From: Verrucomicrobiota bacterium
Lineage (GTDB): Bacteria; Verrucomicrobiota; Verrucomicrobiia; Limisphaerales; JADLHS01
Reading direction: 5' to 3'
Assembly (NCBI GenBank): GCA_025360895.1
Contig: JANYBF010000480.1
Location: forward strand, 1 to 8,965
Length of the DNA stretch: 8,965 bases
Shown: in pieces, positions 1-5,507 of the stretch
Position numbering within the stretch: position 1 is the first letter of the stretch
How the letters are laid out: each line of letters starts with the position of its first letter
The notes under the pieces: model-generated
Seen by the model: only the letters and a program-made list of their open reading frames with translations
Database searches by the model: none
Told to the model about the DNA's origin: nothing
Position numbers and translations under genes: made by a program

Positions 1-536
1 ACGTTGTCCTTCCAGACGGAAGACGCAAATTCTTCGCCGTAATTCGTCCGCGTTGCGACGATGTTAGCATCGGTCGGTTGCGGATAAAAGCTGTGGACGA
101 AATAAACGTAGCTGCCATCCGCCACGCCGCGATACAGCGGACAATCCGGGCGCGTAATCACGATTTGATTCCAACCGATCTGCGGAATCTTAAGGCCGGG
201 TTTTTCAGTAAAGCGCACGACACTGCCGCCGAAGATGCCGAGGCCGGCGGCGCAACTGTTAAACTCCTCGCTCCGCTCAAACAACGCCTGGTAGCCGACG
301 CAGATGCCGAGGAAGGGTTTGCCGGTCTGGATGAAATCGCGCGAAGCTTCGAGCAATTCCTGTTTGCGCAGGGCGTTGATGCAATCGTCAAACGCGCCCA
401 CGCCGGGCACCACCACGGCGTGGGCCGCGCGCATCCCTTCCGGGTGCTGCACGATCTGCACCGCGGCGCCAACCTTGAGCAACGCCTTGTGGACGCTGCG
501 CAAATTGCCGGAACCGTAATCAAGCAAAGCAATCAC
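1..536 (-). CDS. hisH: Imidazole glycerol phosphate synthase, glutamine amidotransferase subunit HisH (3' end outside window)
   Basis: HisH is the class I glutaminase half of the cytoplasmic HisF-HisH enzyme. It releases ammonia from glutamine for imidazole ring closure, giving IGP and AICAR in histidine synthesis. I translated 178 codons from a GTG at 536. Visible are the N-terminal strand IALLDYGSGNLRS (residues 2-14), the oxyanion region VVVPGVGAFDD (41-51), the nucleophile elbow GICVGYQ with Cys79, PQIGWN (118-123) and YFVHSF (145-150). The catalytic His-Glu pair of the family (HPE motif) lies in the last ~30 residues, beyond base 1. PQIGWN replaces the commoner PHMGWN; I regard this as a family variant. 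No Shine-Dalgarno precedes the GTG; a 7-bp AT-rich repeat does. hisF and hisA are not in the window. The first ~10 codons are duplicated 660 bp upstream. Confidence 0.95.
   Translation of the reverse strand, partial: MIALLDYGSGNLRSVHKALLKVGAAVQIVQHPEGMRAAHAVVVPGVGAFDDCINALRKQELLEASRDFIQTGKPFLGICVGYQALFERSEEFNSCAAGLGIFGGSVVRFTEKPGLKIPQIGWNQIVITRPDCPLYRGVADGSYVYFVHSFYPQPTDANIVATRTNYGEEFASSVWKDN
505..536 (-). repeat. 32-bp direct repeat, copy 1 (start of hisH)
   Basis: This stretch holds codons 1 to ~10 of hisH. It matches 1165-1196 at 30 of 32 positions in the same orientation, 660 bp apart; mismatches are at 510/1170 and 521/1181. The match stops exactly at the GTG start codon (536/1196): the bases just outside differ (GGG against AAT). 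This copy is the functional one, because it runs on into the intact gene. Confidence 0.9.
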
Positions 537-537
537 G

Positions 538-572
538 GGTGAATTAGAAATGAAAAATGCAAAATGTAAAAT
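538..572 (+). repeat. Five degenerate 7-bp AT-rich tandem units upstream of hisH
   Basis: Read on the plus strand, the units are GGTGAAT, TAGAAAT, GAAAAAT, GCAAAAT and GTAAAAT, an exact 7-base period with an approximate consensus GNAAAAT. They fill nearly the whole gap between the hisH start (536) and the stop of the next gene (579). On the hisH coding strand they form a T-rich run ending 1-2 bases before the GTG. They may be simple-sequence slippage, a curved or UP-like element for hisH, or the edge of an insertion; the sequence does not decide. Confidence 0.6.
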
Positions 573-578
573 ACAGAG

Positions 579-1073
579 TCAGCGAAATGTGCCATGAATC
601 TCTCGGTTTACGCGCCAAATCCAGTATTCCAAGTTTCGCCGCCAAGCCGGCTCTGGGAAAACTGTGTCCCAATACGTTATTTTTATCGTTGGATCGTTTG
701 TCGAATAGAACCTTTCAACGATGACACAAGCATTGGAGGCCACCCGTTCGACGCCGTTGCTGTCCGATCCAGCGTAACGCACACTTAGGGCCATGGTGCT
801 TCGAACCGGCGACACCTCCATCAACATAAAATCAATGTCTTTGACTTGGGAAGCCCCTGCCAACTCATTTGAACATTCTGAACTGCACAATAGATTGCTG
901 ATCGTGTGTATTTGCTGTTGATAAAAATATGGGTTGTTCAAATTGTTTGAACCTTCTTCAAGTTTGAACCTGCTCATTGCCAACCATCGTCGTTGGTGAG
1001 GCAATTGAGACAAAACGCAAAGGATAATGAGAGGTAAGAGCAGAAGGGCTATGATGGCGACCTTTCGTTTCAT
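579..1073 (-). CDS. Small membrane-anchored protein, possibly Wzz/chain-length-determinant-like
   Basis: The product is 164 residues from an ATG at 1073. MKRK followed by a strongly hydrophobic stretch (residues 5-22) gives a signal anchor, so the rest should be periplasmic. I cannot name the family firmly. Three stretches in order resemble the periplasmic domain of polysaccharide chain-length determinants (Wzz/PCP type): NNPYFYQQQIHTISNLL (46-62), like the 'DPYF.QTQ...I.S' region; VSPVRSTMALSVRYAGSD (87-104) then ERVASNACVIVERFY (109-123), like 'v.pvrnT.l..i.v.s.dp..Aa.iAN.....Y'; and YWDTVFPEPAWRRN (134-147), like the '..rA.pp..PvrPn' end. No C-terminal membrane helix follows, so it would be a partial or stand-alone form. 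GC is clearly below its neighbours, and a duplicated piece of hisH lies upstream, suggesting acquisition. The only ribosome-site candidate is a weak GGA about 10 bases upstream. It is read in the same direction as hisH, 42 bases before it. Confidence 0.6.
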   Translation of the reverse strand: MKRKVAIIALLLLPLIILCVLSQLPHQRRWLAMSRFKLEEGSNNLNNPYFYQQQIHTISNLLCSSECSNELAGASQVKDIDFMLMEVSPVRSTMALSVRYAGSDSNGVERVASNACVIVERFYSTNDPTIKITYWDTVFPEPAWRRNLEYWIWRVNREIHGTFR

Positions 1074-1300
1074 GGCGGTATTCCGAGCCTAGTGTCAAAT
1101 TCAGTTCCCGCTCCAGCTCTGATCGCAACTGCCCGCACACAGCGTCCTTGTTGTACCCTTTCGTTTGCCAGAACCGTAATAAAGCAAAGCAATCACAATG
1201 CTTATTTAGCCACGGATTGAACTCCGATGAAATCCCGAACTTTGATGGAGCGTATCCGCATCCTACCGTCGAGGTGGAGCGGTGCTGCCGCGCCGCCCCA
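1074..1300. other. Low-GC intergenic stretch between the TPR gene and the small membrane protein gene
   Basis: These 227 bases hold the second copy of the hisH start and an imperfect CCACGGATT-type repeat (1211-1232). A minus-strand TTGACA lies at 1102-1097, about 24 bases before the ATG at 1073, but no -10 sits at proper spacing. I see no tRNA or convincing terminator. GC stays near 47% to about 1260, then rises abruptly to about 68% as the TPR gene is approached, so the compositional edge lies near 1260. Confidence 0.5.
1165..1196 (-). repeat. 32-bp direct repeat, copy 2 (orphan fragment of hisH 5' end)
   Basis: This copy reads GTG then I-A-L-L-Y-Y-G-S-G in the hisH frame. It differs from the gene by one silent change and one change that turns the conserved Asp6 into Tyr (GAT to TAT). 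After the repeat the frame diverges and ends in a TGA after 27 codons (stop near 1115). It is therefore a non-functional fragment, probably left by duplication or insertion at the hisH start. Confidence 0.85.
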
Positions 1301-2656
1301 TCAACGTTTTCGCGCCGCAGCTTCGGCGTTGAGCAGGCTCAGGCGGCGCTGGGCGGCGAACGCTTGGGCGGTGTTGGGGAATTCGCGGATGAGCCGCTGC
1401 ATACTTCCGCGCGCTGCGGCTGGGTCGTGGCGATGGCGCAGTTGCCAGGCCGCGATCAGGCTCAGCCATTCGGCGCGTTTCCCGTCGGGCTGATCGGCCA
1501 GGCCGAGCAGTAGCTCGATCTGTTCGATGGCCAGATCCGCCTGGCCCATTGATTCGGCGAAGAGGCGCGCGAGTTTTTCGCGGGCGGAAATATCATTGGG
1601 ATCATGCGTGAGTTGTTGGGTCAGTTGCTGGGCGAGCGCGGCGGCTTGGTCGGAATCAAGGGCGTCTTTGGCGGCGGCCCCGGTTTCATCGGTTAGCTCG
1701 CTGAGGGCGGGCAGGGGAATGGGCCGGGCCTCGCGCCGCTCGCGCAATTCCGCCGCGTTGTGGGGCAACTGCGTGCGGCGTAATTCCGCCATCCGCGCGA
1801 GGTGCGTGCCGGGCAGCCGGCTGGAAATCATCTGGAGCGAACGGGCGGCGGCCTGCGGGTCGCTGGCGAAGGTGATTTGCCAGTCGGCTAGCTTGTGCAG
1901 CGCGACGGCGATTTGTGACGGGGTGACGGCGGGTTGGTCACAAATCTCGAGGATGATTTGCCCGGCCTCGGCGATATCTTTGAATTGGCTGGCGTAGAGT
2001 TCGCCCAGCATCAGCCAGCCGTCGAAGTCATTTTCCGAACTTTCAAGCTGTCGGATGATTTCATTTTCCGCATCGCGGTATTTGCCAAATTTCATCCGGG
2101 CGATGGCGCGGGAATACATGGGCCGTCGTTTCACCCGATGCACAATGGACGGGCCGTAGCCGGCGATGGGAAGTCCGATAAGCAGCAACGTCAGGCCGAG
2201 CGCGTACCAACCGCCCGCCCAGAGTAATCCGATTGCCGGCAACGCGGTGACGATGAGGCACGTCCCGCAGAGCGCACGAAAATCAGTCCACGTTTCTTTA
2301 TCAAGACCCCGGCTTGCGCGGATCACGCTCCAACCAACCGTCACCCCGGCCCAGTACGTAGCAATGATAAGCAGGCCCGCGCCGACCACACCAAGGAAGG
2401 CGAACCCCCAGCCCTTGCCGGAGTTTTGCGCGATCTGCACCGAAGGCATGAAGGGTTGCAGGTTAAACGACAGCCCCGCATTCATCAGAATCCAGAGCGC
2501 TAAAGGAACGACGAAGCCTTTGACAAGCCACGGCCTTTCCGCCAGCACGGCCACGCGCGCATTCTCCTCGGGTGCCAGCCGGTAAACCGTGAAACCGGCC
2601 AGACTAACCAGCGCCAGCGCAACCAAACTGTTAAAGATGAACAGGATCAGCCCCAT
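1301..2656 (-). CDS. Polytopic membrane protein with C-terminal TPR-like repeats
   Basis: The product is 451 residues from an ATG at 2656. About five membrane segments come first (residues 2-24, 45-64, 84-109, 127-148, 150-168), followed by the basic HRVKRRP (173-179) that should face the cytoplasm. The rest is soluble and helical: AIARMKFGKYRDAENEIIRQ (185-204), WLMLGELYASQFKDIAEAGQ (214-233), PNDISAREKLARLFAESM (353-370) and DPAAARGSMQRLIREFPNT (411-429), all with TPR/Sel1-like A/G/L spacing. A Pro-rich, low-complexity linker lies near 308-350. The role is probably scaffolding or assembly; I recognise no catalytic motif. An in-frame GTG at 2737 would add 27 residues, but the hydrophobic segment starts right after the ATG, so I prefer 2656. 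Neither start has a Shine-Dalgarno. It is divergent from the PQQ gene. Confidence 0.8.
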   Translation of the reverse strand: MGLILFIFNSLVALALVSLAGFTVYRLAPEENARVAVLAERPWLVKGFVVPLALWILMNAGLSFNLQPFMPSVQIAQNSGKGWGFAFLGVVGAGLLIIATYWAGVTVGWSVIRASRGLDKETWTDFRALCGTCLIVTALPAIGLLWAGGWYALGLTLLLIGLPIAGYGPSIVHRVKRRPMYSRAIARMKFGKYRDAENEIIRQLESSENDFDGWLMLGELYASQFKDIAEAGQIILEICDQPAVTPSQIAVALHKLADWQITFASDPQAAARSLQMISSRLPGTHLARMAELRRTQLPHNAAELRERREARPIPLPALSELTDETGAAAKDALDSDQAAALAQQLTQQLTHDPNDISAREKLARLFAESMGQADLAIEQIELLLGLADQPDGKRAEWLSLIAAWQLRHRHDPAAARGSMQRLIREFPNTAQAFAAQRRLSLLNAEAAARKR

Positions 2657-2765
2657 AATTGATGGATCGGTGGTGGGGCCGGGTTCACGCGTAAGAAGTT
2701 GCCGGCGGACGGCGACGAAGCCAAGCGACAAATCCACAACCGTTAGCCGGAAGGAGCTGCGCGGC

Positions 2766-2807
2766 GTGGCGAAGTTTACTTTGAACTTTGGTCATCCGGT
2801 GCTATGA
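2766..2807 (+). CDS. Possible 13-codon leader ORF ahead of the PQQ-propeller gene
   Basis: AAGGAG at 2751-2756, the best Shine-Dalgarno I see in the window, lies 9 bases before a GTG that opens MAKFTLNFGHPVL and ends in TGA at 2805-2807, 7 bases before the chosen GTG of the propeller gene. This spacing would allow translational coupling. The peptide shows no repeat of one amino acid, so it is not a classic attenuator leader. It may be chance. Confidence 0.2.
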   Translation: MAKFTLNFGHPVL

Positions 2808-2808
2808 C
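2781..2808 (+). promoter_or_regulatory. Weak sigma70-like promoter, possibly giving a leaderless transcript
   Basis: TTGAAC (2781-2786) and TATGAC (2803-2808) are 16 bases apart. Transcription would begin about 7 bases later, at the GTG of the propeller gene (2815), meaning a message with almost no leader. It excludes the leader-ORF reading, since it starts downstream of that ORF. Both hexamers are imperfect. Confidence 0.25.
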
Positions 2809-2814
2809 TGCCTC

Positions 2815-4098
2815 GTGTTCCGCCCTAAATTTAATGCCCTTCCCTGCCCGATTTACCGCGCCATCGGATTGCTGGTTGCCGCCTTCGGGTTGGTTTGTAC
2901 CAACCTGCACAGCGCGGCCACCAATTCCGACTGGCCACAGTTGCTCGGACCGCAACGTGACGGCATCTACTCCGGGCCACCACTTGCCAAAGTCTGGCCG
3001 AAGGAAGGGCCGCCCGTGGTGTGGAAGCGCGAGGTCGGTCCGGGTTTAGCCGGACCGGCAGTCAGCGGTGAACGGTTGATTTTATTTCATCGGCGAGCGG
3101 ATCGGGCGGTGGTGGAATGTCTCGATTCGCGAACCGGCAAGCTCCTGTGGCAAGCCGATTACGCCACGGACTACCGGGATGATTTTGGCTTCGATGAAGG
3201 TCCCCGAGCGACGCCCACAATTGCGGATGGGCGGGTGTTTACCTTCGGCGCGGAAGGCCAGCTGAGTTGCTGGCAATTGGAAACGGGCGCACCTTTATGG
3301 AACGTGGATGCAGTGAAGGAGTTCGGATCCCAAAAGGGATTTTTTGGCCGGGTCGCTTCGCCCTTGGTGGAAGACGACCTGGTCATTTTCATGCCGGGCG
3401 GACGTGACAACGCGGGGGTGGTCGCGTTGGATGTGGTGACGGGCAAAGTTCGTTGGAAGGCCACCGGGGATGAGGCGAGTTACGCTTCGCCAACGGTAGC
3501 CACAATTCGGGGGCGAAGAATTGTTTTCGGCTTAACGCGCGAAGCACTCGTGGCTTTGCAGCCGACGGACGGGCAGGTGATTTTTCGGCATCCGTGGCGA
3601 CCCCGTGGGAGTGCGACCGTGAGCGCCGCCACACCGGTGGTGGTGGGCGACTTGATTTTCCTTTCGGCATCTTACGGGGCGGGTGCGAGCTTGTTACGGT
3701 TTCAGGAGCGCGGTCCGGAGGAAATCTGGTCGCGCGACGATGTGCTGTCGAATCACTACGCCAACAGTGTTCAGCACGGTGGTTTCCTTTATGGCTGGCA
3801 TGGCCGGCAGGAACAGGGCTGTGAATTTCGCTGCGTGGAACTCAAGACCGGCAAGGTGCGATGGAGCGAGGCCGGATTGACAGCGGGCAGCGTTATCTTG
3901 GCGGGTGATGATCTGCTGTTACTCACGGAACGAGGCCTCCTGATCCGCGTGCCGGCCAGACCGGAAGGATTCAAGCCCGTTGCCCGCGCACAAATTTTGC
4001 CGTCGGATGTGCGCGCCTTTCCAGCGATGGCCGCCGGCTTTCTTTTCGCCCGCAGTCGGGCGCAGTTGATTTGTGCCGATCTGCGAAAAGAACCGTGA
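2815..4098 (+). CDS. Secreted PQQ-like beta-propeller repeat protein
   Basis: The product is 427 residues from a GTG at 2815. The N-terminus is a Sec signal peptide: basic residues (R3, K5, R15), a hydrophobic core (about 16-30) and a likely cut near LHSA-A (residues 31-35). The mature protein starts with DWPQLLGPQRDG (39-50), the usual opening of the planctomycete/verrucomicrobial PQQ-like propeller family. Blade motifs follow: LDSRTGKLLW (103-112), WQLETGAPLW (153-162), LDVVTGKVRW (205-214), a degenerate LQPTDGQVIF (248-257) and VELKTGKVRW (341-350). No cytochrome domain or PQQ-dehydrogenase active site is visible, so I expect a BamB-like or ligand-binding propeller rather than an enzyme. 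A TTG at 2788 would add nine residues before the signal peptide and is less likely. Its 3' end converges on the HAD-UbiA gene, 62 bases away. Confidence 0.9.
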   Translation: MFRPKFNALPCPIYRAIGLLVAAFGLVCTNLHSAATNSDWPQLLGPQRDGIYSGPPLAKVWPKEGPPVVWKREVGPGLAGPAVSGERLILFHRRADRAVVECLDSRTGKLLWQADYATDYRDDFGFDEGPRATPTIADGRVFTFGAEGQLSCWQLETGAPLWNVDAVKEFGSQKGFFGRVASPLVEDDLVIFMPGGRDNAGVVALDVVTGKVRWKATGDEASYASPTVATIRGRRIVFGLTREALVALQPTDGQVIFRHPWRPRGSATVSAATPVVVGDLIFLSASYGAGASLLRFQERGPEEIWSRDDVLSNHYANSVQHGGFLYGWHGRQEQGCEFRCVELKTGKVRWSEAGLTAGSVILAGDDLLLLTERGLLIRVPARPEGFKPVARAQILPSDVRAFPAMAAGFLFARSRAQLICADLRKEP

Positions 4099-4122
4099 GG
4101 CGGGAGGGACCATCGTCATTTA

Positions 4123-4137
4123 CCGGTTGCCAACCGG
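4123..4137. terminator. Small hairpin between two convergent genes
   Basis: CCGGTT, loop GCC, AACCGG forms a perfect 6-bp GC-rich stem in the 62-base gap between the stop codons of the propeller gene and the HAD-UbiA gene. It could serve both directions, but neither side has a run of T, so it is a weak intrinsic terminator candidate. Confidence 0.3.
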
Positions 4138-4160
4138 AATGCGAACGTCAGCCCACAAGC

Positions 4161-5204
4161 TCACCAGCCCGGCTTCGTGGCGATGTAACCAGCGACCAGT
4201 CGCCCCAGGAAAAGTCCAGTTAGTACCAGCACGTTCAGTAGTGCGATGTGCTGGAGCCGCCAAAGGTAAGCCGTAGCGACGGCGAAGTAACCGAGAACAA
4301 TGACGAGGAATGCGGGGGACAAACCAAGCGCCATCCCGAGCGCCGCGAGCAGGAGGCTTGGCGCCGCCACGAGGCCCGCCGCCAATGGCAAGCCACCGGA
4401 CGCCAGCGGGCGGCGGCGTTTGGTCGGATCTTTCCGATCAGCTTCCAGATCCAGCAAGTCCTTGAAGAGATATACGGCGGCGGTGACTAGGCAAAAAGCA
4501 ACGAATGCGCGCACGGTCAGTCCGACGATCGTCGTCTCCCCGAGTTGGTGGGCCATCAGCGCTGGGACGAAAATGATGAGATTCGTGGCCCACCGGTGCG
4601 GTCGCAGTGCCGTGAGCAGTGCCGCGAGTGCCGATGGCTTCGCCGGAAAAACTTTCCCCACTTTGGTCTGTTGCGCCGCACGGTGAGCGAGGTTGGCGGG
4701 ACCGTTGACCACGACGGCTTCCCGGGTGCCCGCCCAGACGCCCAAATCCACCGACGAGTTACCAGCGTAATCGAAGCCGCGCGGGCCGAATTTTTCGGTC
4801 AACGCACGGAGTTTGGCCGCGTGACGCAAATTGGTTTTGCCGTCGCTGGCCATCACACCATCGAACAAACCGACGTGTTGAGCCACGGGGTTTGCCATGG
4901 CGATGTCGGAAGCGGTGGCTAGAATCAGCACGCGCCCGTCGCGTTTCTGCTCCTGGAGCCAGGCGAGAAATTCTTCATTGTACGGCAGGCAAGTGGCATC
5001 TACCTGGACGCGCCTCGCGAGTTGTTGCTTCAAGTGTGCGCGACCTTGCAGCCACCAAAAGGGAACGACCAGCGCCTTCAACGGGTTCTGTCGCAAGAGC
5101 TGGACGAGCGATTCCCAAAGCATGTCGGTGCGAATGAGCGTGCCGTCCAAGTCAACGGCAAGCGGGACCTGGGTTTCACGGGCGGTGGCGGGTGGTGCGT
5201 GCAA
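4161..5204 (-). CDS. HAD phosphatase - UbiA prenyltransferase fusion, C-terminally truncated (possible pseudogene)
   Basis: The product is 347 residues. Residues 14-190 form a HAD phosphatase: VDLDGTL (17-23, Asp18 nucleophile and Asp20), LATASD (95-100, Thr98), Lys131 and FDYAGNSSVDLGVW (144-157, acidic Asp residues). From LRPHRW (200-205) a UbiA membrane domain begins, with about five helices and the first Asp-rich motif in altered form, FKDLLDLEADRKDPTKRRRP (247-266). Full UbiA domains have 8-9 helices and a second Asp-rich motif; this one stops at IATKPGW (341-347), so roughly half is missing. Readthrough would add only 14 codons. Related fusions and split pairs make or process polyprenyl-phosphate sugars such as decaprenyl-phosphoribose; this copy probably cannot transfer a prenyl group, while the phosphatase may still work. 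The only plausible start is TTG at 5204, since TAG lies five codons upstream in frame. No Shine-Dalgarno is seen. Confidence 0.85.
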   Translation of the reverse strand: MHAPPATARETQVPLAVDLDGTLIRTDMLWESLVQLLRQNPLKALVVPFWWLQGRAHLKQQLARRVQVDATCLPYNEEFLAWLQEQKRDGRVLILATASDIAMANPVAQHVGLFDGVMASDGKTNLRHAAKLRALTEKFGPRGFDYAGNSSVDLGVWAGTREAVVVNGPANLAHRAAQQTKVGKVFPAKPSALAALLTALRPHRWATNLIIFVPALMAHQLGETTIVGLTVRAFVAFCLVTAAVYLFKDLLDLEADRKDPTKRRRPLASGGLPLAAGLVAAPSLLLAALGMALGLSPAFLVIVLGYFAVATAYLWRLQHIALLNVLVLTGLFLGRLVAGYIATKPGW

Positions 5205-5507
5205 TCGGCATAAAATCTAGTGGGGACGTTGAAGATTGACAAGCGAGGGATGGATCCGGGGACAAGCATGCACCCAGAAATCTTTGAAGTAAACAGCCCG
5301 AGGTTGCTTTTTCAAGGGTCGTCGGTATGGTCGCAGTTTCCGCTCGGGTAAATCGGGCGGTCATCCGCTGATTTAACAATTAGGCTAGGCCGGGCGATGC
5401 AGCCAAGCGTGAGTCGGCCGGTCCACGAAGAAGATGCTATGCAAATATGCGAAAACCCAATCCAAGGTAATGTTGCCATTAACCGCTACTCCGGTAATCG
5501 CCTCAAA
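5205..5507. other. Divergent intergenic region upstream of the hydrolase gene
   Basis: These 303 bases separate the TTG start of the HAD-UbiA gene from the preferred ATG of the hydrolase. The frame of the hydrolase is open back to 5397, but residues encoded there look non-conserved and would bury the signal peptide. The clearest structure is the interrupted palindrome at 5349-5375. TTGCCA (5473-5478) and TAATCG (5495-5500), 16 bases apart, form a weak promoter ending at the ATG. No RNA gene is recognised. Confidence 0.5.
5349..5375. promoter_or_regulatory. Interrupted palindrome / stem-loop, possible operator
   Basis: The outer arms TAAATC (5349-5354) and GATTTA (5370-5375) are perfectly complementary. 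The inner arms GCGG (5357-5360) and CCGC (5365-5368) also pair, around a TCAT loop, with a 2x1 internal mismatch (GG against T). Ten base pairs in 27 bases suits a dimeric repressor site between divergent genes, or an RNA hairpin. No T-run follows, so it is not a normal terminator. Confidence 0.35.

Noticed and set aside
78..542. Long plus-strand open frame opposite hisH.
   Set aside because: It is antisense to a clear HisH with intact motifs and has no recognisable domain; GC-rich shadow frame.
1097..1102. TTGACA on the minus strand as a -35 box for the 164-residue protein.
   Set aside because: At 17-base spacing the -10 would overlap the start codon and reads nothing like TATAAT.
505..1196. 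Reading the 32-bp direct repeat as transposon target-site duplication.
   Set aside because: 32 bp is too long for usual transposon duplications, and no terminal inverted repeats longer than four bases or transposase are present.
956..1260. A minus-strand frame open across the gap upstream of the small membrane protein, with protein-like content (for example CGQLRSELERELNLTLG near 1140-1090).
   Set aside because: It has no ATG, its only plausible start is a GTG at 1140 without a ribosome site, it passes through the duplicated hisH fragment in a different frame, and it overlaps the signal-anchor start at 1073 in another frame. More likely chance or a remnant.
5176..5379. 67-codon minus-strand frame upstream of the HAD-UbiA gene.
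   Set aside because: It overlaps the HAD start in a different frame, shows no domain or signal, and crosses the palindrome; treated as chance.
5397..5507. Upstream extension of the hydrolase (starts at 5397 or 5439).
   Set aside because: It would place 23-37 polar residues before the signal peptide; the ATG at 5508 gives a normal exported N-terminus.
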